Shown: positions 24,273-34,714, counted from the first letter of the stretch. The stretch: DNA of 64,000 bases from Flavobacterium collinsii (GCF_902804485.1 NZ_CADCST010000044.1:19867-83866); one strand, 5' to 3'. The notes: generated by a model from the sequence alone, not told the origin. Translations and numbers: made by a program.

Positions 24273-27152
24273 TTATTTCAATTTCTTTTTGATTGCTACT
24301 TCATGGTAAGCTTCAATAACATCTCTTTCTTCAATGTCATTGTAACCTTTAATTTGAATACCACAATCATATCCTTTAGAAACTTCTTTAACATCATCTT
24401 TGAAACGTTTCAATGCCACAAGTTCTCCTGTATGCACGACCACTCCTTCTCTGATAACTCTAATTTTAGAAGTTCTCATAATTTTACCATCCATCACCAT
24501 ACAACCAGCGATTGAACCTACTTTAGAAATTTTGAAAATCTCACGAATTTCAGCAGTTCCTAAAATTTCTTCTTTCATCTCAGGAGCTAACATTCCTTCC
24601 ATTGCATCTTTCAAGTCATCGATTGCAGCGTAGATAATAGAGTAGTAACGGATATCGATTTCTTCTTTATCAGCAAGCTGTCTCGCATTTCCTGCAGGAC
24701 GAACGTTAAATCCGATAATAATCGCATCTGAAGCAGAAGCCAACATAACGTCGGTTTCAGTAATTGCTCCAACACCTTTATGAATGATATTAATTTGAAT
24801 TTCTTCTGTAGACAATTTAGAGAATGAATCTGATAATGCTTCAACAGATCCATCAACGTCTCCTTTAAGAATCACGTTCAATTCTTTAAATTGCCCAAGA
24901 GCAATACGACGTCCAATTTCATCAAGTGTAATATGACGTTGTGTACGTACTGATTGTTCACGCATTAATTGAGAACGCTTAGAAGCAATTTGTTTCGCTT
25001 CTTTTTCGTCTTCAAAAACATTAAACTTATCACCGGCAGTTGCAGCTCCATCAAGACCTAAAACAGATACCGGAGTCGAAGGTCCCGCTTCTTTAACAAT
25101 ATGTCCGCGTTCGTCATGCATAGCTTTAATCTTACCATGATGCTTACCAGCCAACATATAATCTCCAACTTTTAAAGTTCCGTGTTGAACTAAAATTGTA
25201 GAAACATACCCTTTTCCTTTATCTAAGAACGCCTCAACAACAGTTCCTTGAGCCGCTTTATTAGGGTTTGATTTTAAATCTAAAATCTCAGCCTCTAATA
25301 ATACTTTTTCCAATAACTCCTTTACCCCTGTTCCTACTTTTGCAGAAATATCATGAGATTGAATTTTTCCACCCCAGTCTTCAACAAGTAAATTCATGCT
25401 AGCCAAACGCTCTTTGATTTTCTCAACGTTCGCATTTGGTTTATCAATTTTATTGATTGCAAATATAATTGGCACTCCCGCAGCTTGTGCGTGAGAAATC
25501 GCTTCTTTTGTTTGTGGCATGATATCATCATCTGCCGCAACTACTATAATAGCAATATCGGTAACTTGAGCTCCACGTGCACGCATCGCAGTAAACGCCT
25601 CGTGACCCGGTGTATCTAAAAATGCAATTTTTTGACCATTATCTAAAGTTACTCCGTATGCTCCAATGTGCTGTGTAATACCTCCAGACTCTCCGGCAAT
25701 AACATTTTCTTTACGGATATAATCCAGCAAAGATGTTTTACCGTGATCGACGTGACCCATTACAGTAACGATTGGCGCTCTAACTACCAAGTCTTCTTCT
25801 TTATCTTCAACTACCTCAATAGCTTCTTCGATATCAACCGTGATAAACTCTACTTCATAACCAAACTCATCAGCTACAATTGTTAAAGTTTCAGCATCTA
25901 AACGTTGGTTCATGGTAACCATAATACCAAGAGACATACAAGTTCCAATTACTTTAGTAATCGGCACATCCATCATGATTGCAATTTCACCTACAGTAAC
26001 AAACTCGGTAACTTTAATCGTTTTACTTCCTTCGTCAAGTGCTCTTTGCTCATCATCAGATTTCTGACGGTGCGTTTCTCTCTTATCTCTTCTGTATTTA
26101 GCCGCTTTAGATTTTCCTCCTTTACCCTGAAGTTTTTCAAGAGTTTCTCTAATTTGGTTTTTTACTTCCTCTTCAGTAGGCTCAACTTTTGCTACAATCG
26201 CAGGACGGTTTCCTTTTACAAAACCAGGTCTTGCACTTCTGTTAGCATTAAAACCTCCACCACCAGTATTTGGTGTAATTTTATTAGGATTTGGAGTTCC
26301 TGGCGCATTACCTGTTGCAGGTTTTGGTGCACCCGGAGTTCCCGGTTTAGGAGCGATTCTTTTACGCTTATTTTTATTAGCGTTATTTCCGGCTCCCGGA
26401 GCTCCTGGTTTATTAGGAGTAATCTTAGGATCTTCTTTCTTCTTTTTAGGCTTGTTAAATTGAGACAAGTCAATTGTTTGCCCGGTAAGAGTAGTTCCAG
26501 ATAATTTTTGATATTGTGTTGTAATGGTTTCCTCGGCAGTCGTAGGATCAGTTGAAACAACAGGTTCCTGCGCTACTTTTGGAGCCTCTACTTTTACTTC
26601 TTTTTTCTCTGTAATAATAGGTTTTTCTACCTTTTTCTCTTCAGAAACTACCGGAGCAACTACAGGCTCTGGCTGTACGATTTCTTTTTGAACAGGTTTT
26701 TCTGGCTGAGTTGGAGTAACAACTACTTTTGGTTCTTCAGCTTTCACTGGTTCCTCAACAGGAGTAGAAACAACTGCAGGTTTCTTAGGGTTTAAATCAA
26801 TTTTACCTACTTGAACAGGTCCTGTTACAACTGCTCTCGCTTTTATAACTTCCTGTTGTTTTTGGCGCTCCTCGTCTTGTCTGCGTTTGTCCTCAATTTC
26901 TTTCTCACGTTCAACACGTAATGCTTCTTTCTCTTTTCTCTTCTCTTCTCCTACCTCTTTAGAAGCTTCCTTATTCCCCTTATCGCCCGCAAATTGGCTT
27001 TGTAGGATATTAAATTCGCTGTCAGAAATTTTTGCATTTGGATTTGCATCAATAGCAATTCCCTTATCTTTTAGATAATCAACAGCTCTTTCTAACGAAA
27101 TATTTAATTCCCTTAAAACCTTGTTTATTCTTATTACTCTCTCTTCAGACAT
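24273..27152 (-). CDS. infB: Translation initiation factor IF-2
   Basis: 959 residues. IF-2 brings fMet-tRNA to the 30S subunit and promotes subunit joining. The N-terminal domain ([26 protein letters not shown]) is followed by a long Lys/Glu/Pro-rich and Gly/Asn-rich linker (about 70-340), typical of Bacteroidota. The G domain begins near residue 460 with GHVDHGKTS, then DTPGHEAF and NKIDKP. Domains II to IV follow, ending with [18 protein letters not shown]. It is the last gene of rimP-nusA-infB. Confidence 0.98.
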   Translation of the reverse strand: MSEERVIRINKVLRELNISLERAVDYLKDKGIAIDANPNAKISDSEFNILQSQFAGDKGNKEASKEVGEEKRKEKEALRVEREKEIEDKRRQDEERQKQQEVIKARAVVTGPVQVGKIDLNPKKPAVVSTPVEEPVKAEEPKVVVTPTQPEKPVQKEIVQPEPVVAPVVSEEKKVEKPIITEKKEVKVEAPKVAQEPVVSTDPTTAEETITTQYQKLSGTTLTGQTIDLSQFNKPKKKKEDPKITPNKPGAPGAGNNANKNKRKRIAPKPGTPGAPKPATGNAPGTPNPNKITPNTGGGGFNANRSARPGFVKGNRPAIVAKVEPTEEEVKNQIRETLEKLQGKGGKSKAAKYRRDKRETHRQKSDDEQRALDEGSKTIKVTEFVTVGEIAIMMDVPITKVIGTCMSLGIMVTMNQRLDAETLTIVADEFGYEVEFITVDIEEAIEVVEDKEEDLVVRAPIVTVMGHVDHGKTSLLDYIRKENVIAGESGGITQHIGAYGVTLDNGQKIAFLDTPGHEAFTAMRARGAQVTDIAIIVVAADDDIMPQTKEAISHAQAAGVPIIFAINKIDKPNANVEKIKERLASMNLLVEDWGGKIQSHDISAKVGTGVKELLEKVLLEAEILDLKSNPNKAAQGTVVEAFLDKGKGYVSTILVQHGTLKVGDYMLAGKHHGKIKAMHDERGHIVKEAGPSTPVSVLGLDGAATAGDKFNVFEDEKEAKQIASKRSQLMREQSVRTQRHITLDEIGRRIALGQFKELNVILKGDVDGSVEALSDSFSKLSTEEIQINIIHKGVGAITETDVMLASASDAIIIGFNVRPAGNARQLADKEEIDIRYYSIIYAAIDDLKDAMEGMLAPEMKEEILGTAEIREIFKISKVGSIAGCMVMDGKIMRTSKIRVIREGVVVHTGELVALKRFKDDVKEVSKGYDCGIQIKGYNDIEERDVIEAYHEVAIKKKLK

Positions 27153-27200
27153 ATAACCTTTTTATTATTACCTTTTTCGTTGTGTTGTTAGAGCAGATAA

Positions 27201-28448
27201 CTAGCTATCAAACTCTTCTTTTAGTATTTTCATAACATCAAGAATTGTTTCCTCTTCTAAATCTGTTCTTCTTACTAAATCTTCTACTTCTTGCTTTAAG
27301 ATACTTCTAGCTGTATCTAAACCAATTTTTGCAAATTCTTCGATAACCCAGCCTTCAATTTCATCTGAAAACTCAGTTAATTCAACGTCATCGTCTTCGC
27401 CACTAGCAACATCACCTTCTCTGATAACATCTAACTCGTAACCCGTTAACTGACCTGCTAATTTTATATTGTGACCTCCTCTACCAATTGCTTTAGAAAC
27501 CTCTTCTAACTTCAAGAAAACTTCAGCTCTTTTATTTTCTTCATCAATTTTGATAGACGAAACTTTAGCAGGACTCAAGGCTCTTGTAATAAACAATTGA
27601 ATATTGTTTGTATAGTTAATTACATCAATGTTTTCGTTTCCTAACTCACGAACGATTCCGTGAATACGAGATCCTTTCATACCCACACAAGCTCCAACCG
27701 GATCAATTCTGTCATCATAAGAATCTACCGCTACTTTTGCTTTTTCACCCGGAATACGGACTACATTTTTCACTGTAATCAAACCGTCGAATACTTCAGG
27801 AATTTCCTGCTCAAACAATTTCTCCAAAAACTTCTCAGAAGTTCTAGACATGATAATTTGAGGTTTGTTACCTTTTAATTCAACACTTTCAATGATTCCA
27901 CGAACATTATCTCCTTTACGAAAAAAGTCAGATGGAATTTGTTTTTCTTTTGGAAGCACAATTTCATTTCCTTCATCATCGACCAAAATTACAACTCTTG
28001 GACGTACGTGGTGCACTTCGGCAGTATAAATATCACCGATAATATCTTTAAATTGCTTGTAAAGATTCGTATTATCGTGTTCGTGAATTTTAGATATTAA
28101 GTTTTGACGCAAAGCCAAAATAGCTCTTCTTCCTAAATCAATCAATTTTACCTCTTCAGAAACCTCTTCACCGATTTCAAAATCAGCTTCAATCATTCTT
28201 GCTTCAGTTAAAGTAATCTCTTCGTTTTCAAAATCCAGATCTTCATCAGCAACAATTACTCTCCTTCTCCAGATCTCCATATCTCCTTTATCAGGATTTA
28301 TAATGATGTCGAAGTTATCATCAGAACCGTATTTTTTCTTCAATGCATTTCTAAACACGTCCTCTAAAATTGCCATAAGCGTTACACGATCAATAAGTTT
28401 ATTATCTTTAAACTCTGAGAATGAATCGATTAATGCTAAATTTTCCAT
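27201..28448 (-). CDS. nusA: Transcription termination/antitermination factor NusA
   Basis: 415 residues. NusA binds RNA polymerase and nascent RNA. The N-terminal polymerase-binding domain (1-125) is followed by S1 (about 130-200), KH1 (with DPVGACVGMKGSRIHGIVRELGNENIDVI) and KH2 (with KAIGRGGHNIKLAGQLTGYELDV). There are no C-terminal acidic AR repeats, so it is the short form common in Bacteroidota. Gap to rimP is 13 nt and to infB 48 nt. Confidence 0.97.
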   Translation of the reverse strand: MENLALIDSFSEFKDNKLIDRVTLMAILEDVFRNALKKKYGSDDNFDIIINPDKGDMEIWRRRVIVADEDLDFENEEITLTEARMIEADFEIGEEVSEEVKLIDLGRRAILALRQNLISKIHEHDNTNLYKQFKDIIGDIYTAEVHHVRPRVVILVDDEGNEIVLPKEKQIPSDFFRKGDNVRGIIESVELKGNKPQIIMSRTSEKFLEKLFEQEIPEVFDGLITVKNVVRIPGEKAKVAVDSYDDRIDPVGACVGMKGSRIHGIVRELGNENIDVINYTNNIQLFITRALSPAKVSSIKIDEENKRAEVFLKLEEVSKAIGRGGHNIKLAGQLTGYELDVIREGDVASGEDDDVELTEFSDEIEGWVIEEFAKIGLDTARSILKQEVEDLVRRTDLEEETILDVMKILKEEFDS

Positions 28449-28461
28449 GCGAATTCTTTAA

Positions 28462-28926
28462 TTAAAATGTTACTGTAACAATTGCCTCTTTAATTTCTGT
28501 ATAAGGTATTTGCTGCTCTTTTTGAACTGTTTCTTTTCCTTTTCCTACTTTTTTCGGTTCTCTTGCTTTCCAAGACAAAATTATAAAAACATCGTTAGCT
28601 TCCACCAATTCTGCCTCAATTTTTTCAGTATTTGTAGTAACAATCAACGTTCTACCAATATTTTTGATGTATTGTCTTGTCATTTTCAAAGGTGACCCTA
28701 CTCCAACAGAGGCTACTTCAAGCGAAAAATCCTGCTCTTCACGATCCAGATTATTCTCGACCGCACGACTTACGTCGATACAATCTTGTAGCGCCACTCC
28801 ATTATCACCATCTAAACCAACACTAATCTTAAAAGAGTCTGACACAACCAGATCAATCAAAAAGATCGATGGCTTCTCCAGAAGAGCTTCTGTAATTAAT
28901 CCGTTTACTTTTTCTTTAAATGTCAT
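28462..28926 (-). CDS. rimP: Ribosome maturation factor RimP
   Basis: 154 residues from ATG 28926 ([19 protein letters not shown]). RimP assists 30S assembly. Family segments are [36 protein letters not shown] and [16 protein letters not shown]. An in-frame ATG at 28962 would add 12 residues encoded by a hairpin in the leader; I prefer the downstream start because homologues begin there, but both are possible. It is the first gene of rimP-nusA-infB. Confidence 0.95.
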   Translation of the reverse strand: MTFKEKVNGLITEALLEKPSIFLIDLVVSDSFKISVGLDGDNGVALQDCIDVSRAVENNLDREEQDFSLEVASVGVGSPLKMTRQYIKNIGRTLIVTTNTEKIEAELVEANDVFIILSWKAREPKKVGKGKETVQKEQQIPYTEIKEAIVTVTF

Positions 28927-28939
28927 AATTTTATAAAAA

Positions 28940-28960
28940 GAGGGGACACTTAGTCCCCTC
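28940..28960 (-). promoter_or_regulatory. Terminator-like hairpin in the rimP leader
   Basis: An 8-bp perfect stem (GAGGGGAC / GTCCCCTC) with a 5-nt loop is followed on the minus strand by TTTTT, 14 nt before the rimP ATG. No gene ends upstream on this strand, so the structure is in the rimP 5' leader and would act as an attenuator or translation-control hairpin, not as another gene's terminator. An ATG opens exactly at its 5' side (28962) in frame with rimP. Confidence 0.65.
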
Positions 28961-28988
28961 ATTATTTAGATTTTAATAAATAACGGTG

Positions 28989-29018
28989 CAAATATAGTGT
29001 TTTTTTTATAAATCAAAA
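28989..29018 (-). promoter_or_regulatory. Promoter of rimP-nusA-infB
   Basis: TTTTG (29014-29018) and TATATTTG (28989-28996), 17 nt apart on the minus strand, match the -33/-7 consensus. The resulting leader is about 57 nt and contains the hairpin at 28940-28960. Confidence 0.65.
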
Positions 29019-29026
29019 TAAATAGA

Positions 29027-29053
29027 TTGCCCTAAAAATATTTCTTATCTTTA
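29027..29053 (+). promoter_or_regulatory. Candidate promoter of the Usp gene
   Basis: TTG (29027-29029) and TATCTTTA (29046-29053), 16 nt apart. One mismatch to TAnnTTTG and a short spacer make this a weak call. Confidence 0.35.
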
Positions 29054-29099
29054 TAAATGCATTAAAACAACCAATTTTAACTATTCAAGCCCCAACACT

Positions 29100-29924
29100 A
29101 TGAAACGAATCCTGGTTCCGACCGATTTCTCCGAACATGCAGAAGACGCTTTAAAAGTCGCTTCTCAGATTGCAAAGAAAAACAATTCCGAAATAATCAT
29201 CTTACACATGCTCGAATTACCAAGCCAAATGAACGATGCAATTTTAGGCGGCACAAGTATTCCCGAAACCATGCTTTTTATGAAAAAAGCCAACGAAATG
29301 CTTGATCAGATCTCTTCAAGACCTTATCTGGAGGGGATTCAGATTACAGAAATCGTAAAAATAGACAAACCCATCCACGGCATTACCCAAATAGGCAAAG
29401 AATACGAAATCGATTTGATTATAATGGGATCACACGGATCATCCGGCATCGAAGAACTCTTAATTGGCTCAAATACTGAAAAAGTAGTTCGAAACTCCGA
29501 AATCCCAGTCCTTGTAATCAAAAAAAACGATACTAATTTTAGAGCTTCCGACATTGTTTTTGCTTCAGATTTCTCATCAGAAACCAAAATACCTTTTGAA
29601 AAATTCCTAAAATTCACTAAAGTTTTTGACTCAAAAATACACTTGGTAACCATTTGCACCCCCAACAGCTTTAAACCAACTCACGAAGTTCAGCAAACAA
29701 TAGATACTTTTGTAACCGAATTCAACCTAACCAATTATACCGCTCAAATCTATAATGACACCAATATCGAAAAAGGAATTATTAACTTTTCCAACAGCAT
29801 TAATGCCGACATCATCGGAATGTGCACACATGGAAGAACCGGTTTTGCACACTTTTTCAACGGAAGCATTAGCGAAGGATTAGTAAATCACGCGATCAGA
29901 CCAGTTCTTACTTTCAAAATCTAA
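29100..29924 (+). CDS. Tandem universal stress protein (UspA family)
   Basis: 274 residues with two Usp domains. Domain 1 (1-140) starts KRILVPTDFSEHAEDALKVA and ends with the nucleotide-binding signature GSHGSSGIEELLIGS followed by EIPVLVIKK. Domain 2 (145-274) starts DIVFASDFSSETKIPFEKFL and ends CTHGRTGFAHFFNGS, where the first glycine of the ATP signature is replaced by Cys. So domain 1 probably binds ATP and domain 2 may not. Soluble, single-gene transcript. Confidence 0.93.
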   Translation: MKRILVPTDFSEHAEDALKVASQIAKKNNSEIIILHMLELPSQMNDAILGGTSIPETMLFMKKANEMLDQISSRPYLEGIQITEIVKIDKPIHGITQIGKEYEIDLIIMGSHGSSGIEELLIGSNTEKVVRNSEIPVLVIKKNDTNFRASDIVFASDFSSETKIPFEKFLKFTKVFDSKIHLVTICTPNSFKPTHEVQQTIDTFVTEFNLTNYTAQIYNDTNIEKGIINFSNSINADIIGMCTHGRTGFAHFFNGSISEGLVNHAIRPVLTFKI

Positions 29925-29985
29925 AAGAATCCATCTGTCAAATTTTCAACCTGGCACTTCCAGAAAAACTAAAGCATAAAAAAAA

Positions 29986-30003
29986 GCCTCTCGAACGAGA
30001 GGC
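29986..30003 (-). terminator. Terminator of tRNA-Gln copy 1
   Basis: Stem GCCTCTCG / CGAGAGGC, then a T run on the minus strand, 8 nt after the tRNA end. Confidence 0.85.
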
Positions 30004-30011
30004 TTTTTATG

Positions 30012-30082
30012 TTGGTCTACTAGGACTCGAACCTAGAAAGACTGCACCAAAAACAGTTGTGTTACCATTACACCATAGACCA
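30012..30082 (-). tRNA. tRNA-Gln (UUG), copy 1
   Basis: 71 nt without encoded CCA. The acceptor stem is TGGTCTA / TAGACCA, and the T-arm holds GGTTCGAGTCC. The anticodon loop reads TTTTGGT with anticodon TTG, decoding CAA and CAG. A second identical copy lies at 30391-30461. Confidence 0.95.
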
Positions 30083-30366
30083 GCAGTGCGATTAAGCGAG
30101 TGCAAAATTAAAACTTTTTTTAGTTTACGCAAACTTTTTTCAACAAAAAAATCAATCTTTAAAAATTAGTGCATCACACCACCCCCCTTTTTTCCGCTCT
30201 CCAGCTTTCCTTTTCACCTCAAAAACCAACACAAAACTCATGAAATCAATCTTTTATACAAAACAACAAGAAACCCAGATTTATTCTTATCCAGCCTGCT
30301 TATTTTTTTATAAACCCCAACTTCGAATCATCTTAAAACAGACCGAAACATCAAGGCATAAAAAAA
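30083..30366. other. Spacer between the two tRNA-Gln units
   Basis: Holds the copy 1 promoter. The rest is AT-rich sequence without a supported gene. Confidence 0.6.
30103..30133 (-). promoter_or_regulatory. Promoter of tRNA-Gln copy 1
   Basis: TTTG (30130-30133), 19 nt, TAATTTTG (30103-30110) on the minus strand: a full consensus match about 20 nt before the tRNA. Confidence 0.75.
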
Positions 30367-30384
30367 GCCTCTCAAATGAGAGGC
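30367..30384 (-). terminator. Terminator of tRNA-Gln copy 2
   Basis: Stem GCCTCTCA / TGAGAGGC followed by T7 on the minus strand; nearly the same sequence as the copy 1 terminator. Confidence 0.85.
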
Positions 30385-30390
30385 TTTATG

Positions 30391-30461
30391 TTGGTCTACT
30401 AGGACTCGAACCTAGAAAGACTGCACCAAAAACAGTTGTGTTACCATTACACCATAGACCA
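30391..30461 (-). tRNA. tRNA-Gln (UUG), copy 2
   Basis: Identical over all 71 nt to copy 1. It has its own promoter and terminator, so the duplication covers a complete transcription unit of about 150 bp. Confidence 0.95.
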
Positions 30462-30482
30462 GTAAAAGCGGTTAAGCGAGTG

Positions 30483-30512
30483 CAAATTTAAAGCTTTTTT
30501 TAGTTCGCACAA
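30483..30512 (-). promoter_or_regulatory. Promoter of tRNA-Gln copy 2
   Basis: TTG (30510-30512), 19 nt, TAAATTTG (30483-30490) on the minus strand. The context AAGCGAGTGCAAA is shared with copy 1. Confidence 0.75.
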
Positions 30513-30707
30513 GTTTTTTGAAGAAAAAAAATCATTTTTTGTTGTTTTTTTTTCTTCAAAATCCATAACATTTACACAAGTATTTCACAAACAACACCTT
30601 ACTTCAATCAAATACTTTTACAGATTTTTTTGTTAATGCTCGTTTCTTTAAACAAAAAAACATTTTCTTTGTACGATAGAAAAATTACAAAATTTTAACA
30701 CCTAAAT

Positions 30708-33700
30708 ATGGCACAATTCAATTTCAATAAATGGAATACTATTGTTGGTTGGTTTGCATTCGCAATCGCTTTAATTACCTATACCTTAACCGTTGAACCT
30801 ACTATGAGTTTTTGGGATTGCGGAGAGTATATCGCCACCGCAGCTAAACTGGAAGTAGGCCACCCACCCGGAGCTCCTTTATTTCAAATGATGGGTGCTT
30901 TTTTCGCGATGTTCGCGACAGACGCACAACATGTCGCCTTAATGGTTAATATGATGTCGGTTTTCTCAAGTGCGTTTACAATCCTATTTCTATTTTGGTC
31001 TTCTTCTATGATTTTGAAAAAAATTGTAGGACGTTTTGCCGAAATCGACCAAAACAATTCAATTGTTATTTTAGGAAGTTCATTTGTTGGAGCACTTGCC
31101 TATACTTTTTCTGACAGTTTCTGGTTTAATGCCGTTGAAGCCGAAGTTTACGCCATGGCCTCCTTATTAATTGCCTTGCTTTTCTGGCTTGGTCTACGTT
31201 GGGAGCAGGATATGGATCAGCCAAAGGGAAACAGATGGCTATTAATCATCTCTCTTGTTATCGGACTTTCGTTTGGAGTTCACTTTATGGCTTTATTAAC
31301 CATTCCTTCCATTGGATTCCTTTATTACTTCAAACATTACGAAAAAGTTACGATCAAAAATTTCCTTATTGCCAATGTTGTGGTAATTGGTGTTTTACTT
31401 TTTATCTTCAAATTGCTTTTACCTTTAACTATGGAAGCCTTTGCAGATACTGAAGTTTTTATGGTAAATAGCTTTGGACTACCTTTTAACTCAGGAACTA
31501 TTTTTGTAACACTGATTCTAATCGCTTTCTTCTATTTTGGATTAAAATTCACCAAACAAAAAGGATTGATTTTTTACAATACTGTCATTCTTTGTATTCT
31601 ATTTATATTTATTGGATTCTCTACCTGGATAATGCTTCCTGTTCGCGCTAACGCCAACACTGTAATTAACGAAAATAAACCTTCTGATGCTGCTGAAGTA
31701 TTAGCTTATTACAATCGTGAACAGTATGGAGTAAATCCGCTGTTTTACGGCCCTCAGTATACCGAAGTTTTTGCTGGTCTTGATGCAAAAAATCCTTATT
31801 CAGACAAAGCACCTAACTACGAAAGAGATTACAAAACCGGTAAATACATCATTACCAATAATTACAAAAACGCTCAACAAAATTCGGACGACAATCAAAA
31901 AACGATTCTGCCTAGAATGTGGAGTACCGAAACAGGACATATTCAAAACTATATCAATTTTACAAATCCTCCTCAATTCAGAATTAACCCAAATTATGAC
32001 TACGAACAGGATTTAGGAAAATACGGAATCGATGCCAGCCAGTTAAGCGAAGAGGAATACAACAAAGCTACGGCTCAATTACGTAATGAAGTTGAAAAAA
32101 CAGTTTCGGAATTCAGAAAAGCCTACGCTCAAAAACAAATTGACAACGAAGGTTATGTAAAATTCTTAAAAAGCTATGGCGATTATCTAATCATCGAGAA
32201 ACCAACTGCTGTAGACAATTTTAGCTTCATGTTCGAATACCAATTCGGATATATGTACTGGAGATATTTGATGTGGAATTTCGTTGGACGTCAGAGTGAT
32301 GTTCAAGGAAAATACGATAATATTGACGGGAATTGGATTAGCGGAATCAAAGTTCTTGACTCTTTACACTTAGGTTCTCAGGACAATCTACCCTCGGATG
32401 TGGTAAACAATAAAGGAAGAAATGTTTATTATTTCCTGCCTTTTATCCTGGGACTTATTGGATTAATGTACCATGCCAATAAAGATTTAAAGAGCTTCTA
32501 CGTTCTTTTAGCTTTATTTTTATTTACGGGAATTGCTTTAAAAATATACTTAAACGAAAGGCCTTTTGAACCTCGCGAGAGAGATTATGCATTAGTCGGA
32601 TCTTTTTATGTGTTTGCCATCTGGATTGGATTTGGCGTTTATTCGCTTTATGAAAGCATCCAGAAATACATTGCACCCAAAATTGCCGGCCCGGTTATTA
32701 TTGCCACAAGTTTACTGGCTGCACCTATTTTAATGGCTTCTCAAAACTGGGACGACCATGATAGATCAGGAAGATATACTGCTGTTGCAATGGCAAAAGC
32801 TTATTTATACTCCTGCGATAAAGACGCTATTTTATTTACCATTGGAGACAATGACACCTTCCCACTGTGGTACGCTCAGGAAATCGAGCACATTAGAACA
32901 GACGTTAAAATCGTAAATACCAGCCTGTTCATGACCGATTGGTATATCGACCAAATGAAAGCAAAAGCATACGAGTCTGACCCGTTGCCAATCTCTTTTA
33001 CACACGATCAGTATGTGGGTGACAAATTGGATTATGTAGCGCATATCCCAAAAATTGATACCCGCTGGAATATCAAGGACTTTATTGATTTTATTAAAAA
33101 CCCGAAATCAACTGTAGGTTTACAAAACGGACAAACAATCCATTTTTATCCTACAAACAAAATCAGAGTTCCTATAGACAAAAATGTCATTATCAAAAAC
33201 AAAGTCGTTAATCCAAAATACAACGATTCTATAGTTTCTTATATGGATATTGACATCAAAGGAAGCGCATTATACAAAAATCGTTTAATGATGTTAGACA
33301 TTTTGGCTAACAACAATTGGAAAAGACCAATTTATTTTAGCGGAGGTGCTTTTGACGATGAAGATTATTTGTGGCTAAAAGATTACTTACAACTGGATGG
33401 AATGGTTTACAAATTAGTTCCTATTAAAAATGTACCTTCAAAAGATGGAGGACCAATGGATATGGGACAGATGGATACTGACAAAACTTATAATATTGTA
33501 ATGAAATGGGACTGGGGTAACAGTAATGGTAACATTTATCACGATCCTGAAACCAGAAGAAACAGCATCACGTACCGTACTAATTTATCCCGTTTGATGG
33601 ATCAGCTTATTACTGAAGGCAAAATAGATAAAGCTAAAAAAGTGATCGAACTGGCAATGACAAAAATGCCAGTAGACAAATTTGGCTATTATTCATTAGT

Positions 33701-33986
33701 AGAACCTTTTGCAGGCGGATATTACAAAGTAGGAGAAACTGCTAAAGCACATGATTTGCTTAACAAACTGGTTCAAAAATACAAGGAAGAACTAAACTAT
33801 TATGCGACTCTGACTCCTAATGACCAAACCGACTTAGCAATTGACATTATTACTGACATCGAACGCTACAGAAGCTTATTACAAGTGATGAAAGAAAACA
33901 ACGATCTTGCTTTCTACGAAAAACATAAGGTAACATTTAATACCTATGTAAATGTTTTCGAACGCTTTGGAAGAGAAAAAGAATAA
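30708..33986 (+). CDS. DUF2723 membrane protein, probable protein glycosyltransferase
   Basis: 1092 residues. The first 600 hold about 12 hydrophobic helices in the style of GT-C glycosyltransferases. The DUF2723 start is clear: TLTVEPTMSFWDCGEYIATAAKLEVGHPPGAPLFQM, with acidic residues in the first external loop. A long soluble loop (about 335-550), more helices, the motif LNERPFEPRERDYALVG, and a C-terminal soluble region follow. The family includes TMEM260-like O-mannosyltransferases, so a role in O-glycosylation of exported proteins is likely but not proven. Transcribed alone. Confidence 0.88.
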   Translation: MAQFNFNKWNTIVGWFAFAIALITYTLTVEPTMSFWDCGEYIATAAKLEVGHPPGAPLFQMMGAFFAMFATDAQHVALMVNMMSVFSSAFTILFLFWSSSMILKKIVGRFAEIDQNNSIVILGSSFVGALAYTFSDSFWFNAVEAEVYAMASLLIALLFWLGLRWEQDMDQPKGNRWLLIISLVIGLSFGVHFMALLTIPSIGFLYYFKHYEKVTIKNFLIANVVVIGVLLFIFKLLLPLTMEAFADTEVFMVNSFGLPFNSGTIFVTLILIAFFYFGLKFTKQKGLIFYNTVILCILFIFIGFSTWIMLPVRANANTVINENKPSDAAEVLAYYNREQYGVNPLFYGPQYTEVFAGLDAKNPYSDKAPNYERDYKTGKYIITNNYKNAQQNSDDNQKTILPRMWSTETGHIQNYINFTNPPQFRINPNYDYEQDLGKYGIDASQLSEEEYNKATAQLRNEVEKTVSEFRKAYAQKQIDNEGYVKFLKSYGDYLIIEKPTAVDNFSFMFEYQFGYMYWRYLMWNFVGRQSDVQGKYDNIDGNWISGIKVLDSLHLGSQDNLPSDVVNNKGRNVYYFLPFILGLIGLMYHANKDLKSFYVLLALFLFTGIALKIYLNERPFEPRERDYALVGSFYVFAIWIGFGVYSLYESIQKYIAPKIAGPVIIATSLLAAPILMASQNWDDHDRSGRYTAVAMAKAYLYSCDKDAILFTIGDNDTFPLWYAQEIEHIRTDVKIVNTSLFMTDWYIDQMKAKAYESDPLPISFTHDQYVGDKLDYVAHIPKIDTRWNIKDFIDFIKNPKSTVGLQNGQTIHFYPTNKIRVPIDKNVIIKNKVVNPKYNDSIVSYMDIDIKGSALYKNRLMMLDILANNNWKRPIYFSGGAFDDEDYLWLKDYLQLDGMVYKLVPIKNVPSKDGGPMDMGQMDTDKTYNIVMKWDWGNSNGNIYHDPETRRNSITYRTNLSRLMDQLITEGKIDKAKKVIELAMTKMPVDKFGYYSLVEPFAGGYYKVGETAKAHDLLNKLVQKYKEELNYYATLTPNDQTDLAIDIITDIERYRSLLQVMKENNDLAFYEKHKVTFNTYVNVFERFGREKE

Positions 33987-34010
33987 GTTACGAAAAATAT
34001 AGCAATTAAA

Positions 34011-34046
34011 AAAATGCAGCGCCTCTTGATTAGTAGCGCTGCATTT
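34011..34046 (+). terminator. Intrinsic terminator after the DUF2723 gene
   Basis: A 12-bp perfect stem AAAATGCAGCGC / GCGCTGCATTTT with a 12-nt loop. Confidence 0.8.
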
Positions 34047-34078
34047 TCTAATTTTACATATCTGTAAACCACTACAAA

Positions 34079-34714
34079 ATGAGCTTTTATTGGGTAAAAA
34101 CAAATTCATTCATTAAAAAGGTGTTTTCTAAATATTGTTGGGACATTCCAAACAACGAAAAGAAAATATACCTCACCTTTGATGATGGTCCAACTCCGGA
34201 GATTACAGACTGGGTTTTATCCGAATTAAAAAAATTCGACGCAAAAGCCACTTTTTTCTGCATCGGAAAAAACATAAAAGCCAACCTCTCCCTGTTCGAA
34301 AAATTAATCACAGAAGGACATTCCATCGGTAACCACACCATGAACCACGTTAACGGCTGGAAAAGCCAAACCGATGATTATATTCAAAATGTACAGCATT
34401 GTGCTGCCGTTCTGGAAAAGGAGAAAACGTGCAATCTTATCTTTCGCCCGCCTTACGGAAAAATCAAAAAAGCGCAATCTAAAATCTTACGAAAGTTAGG
34501 GTATAAAATTATCATGTGGGACGTTTTAAGCGCCGATTTCGATCAGAGTATCACCCCTGAGAAATGTCTTGAAAACGTAACTAAAAATGTAAAGTCAGGA
34601 AGTGTAATTGTATTCCATGATAGTATAAAAGCATCACCAAATCTAAAATTTGCCCTGCCTAAAACGTTACACTTTTTAAAAGAAAATGGGTATACATTTG
34701 ATATTATTCACTAA
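34079..34714 (+). CDS. Polysaccharide deacetylase (NodB domain)
   Basis: 211 residues, a single carbohydrate-esterase-4 domain that removes acetyl groups from N-acetylglucosamine polymers, probably peptidoglycan or a capsule. All five motifs are present: TFDDGP, HTMNH (metal histidines), RPPYGK, a W-D segment in IIMWDVLSADFD, and IVFHDS. No signal peptide is evident; the N-terminus is basic and aromatic (SFYWVKTNSFIKKVF), so export is uncertain. Confidence 0.93.
   Translation: MSFYWVKTNSFIKKVFSKYCWDIPNNEKKIYLTFDDGPTPEITDWVLSELKKFDAKATFFCIGKNIKANLSLFEKLITEGHSIGNHTMNHVNGWKSQTDDYIQNVQHCAAVLEKEKTCNLIFRPPYGKIKKAQSKILRKLGYKIIMWDVLSADFDQSITPEKCLENVTKNVKSGSVIVFHDSIKASPNLKFALPKTLHFLKENGYTFDIIH

Noticed and set aside
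25905..26504. 199-codon plus-strand ORF inside infB
   Set aside because: Antisense of the repetitive IF-2 linker; rich in Ser, Arg and Phe from that bias.
28940..28960. Terminator of an upstream minus-strand gene
   Set aside because: The next gene upstream (29100) is on the plus strand and the rimP promoter lies between, so the hairpin belongs to the rimP leader.
30240..30491. 83-codon plus-strand ORF with peptide GLLGLEPRKTAPKTVVLPLHH
   Set aside because: It is the antisense reading of tRNA-Gln copy 2 and its flanks, a well-known source of false ORFs.
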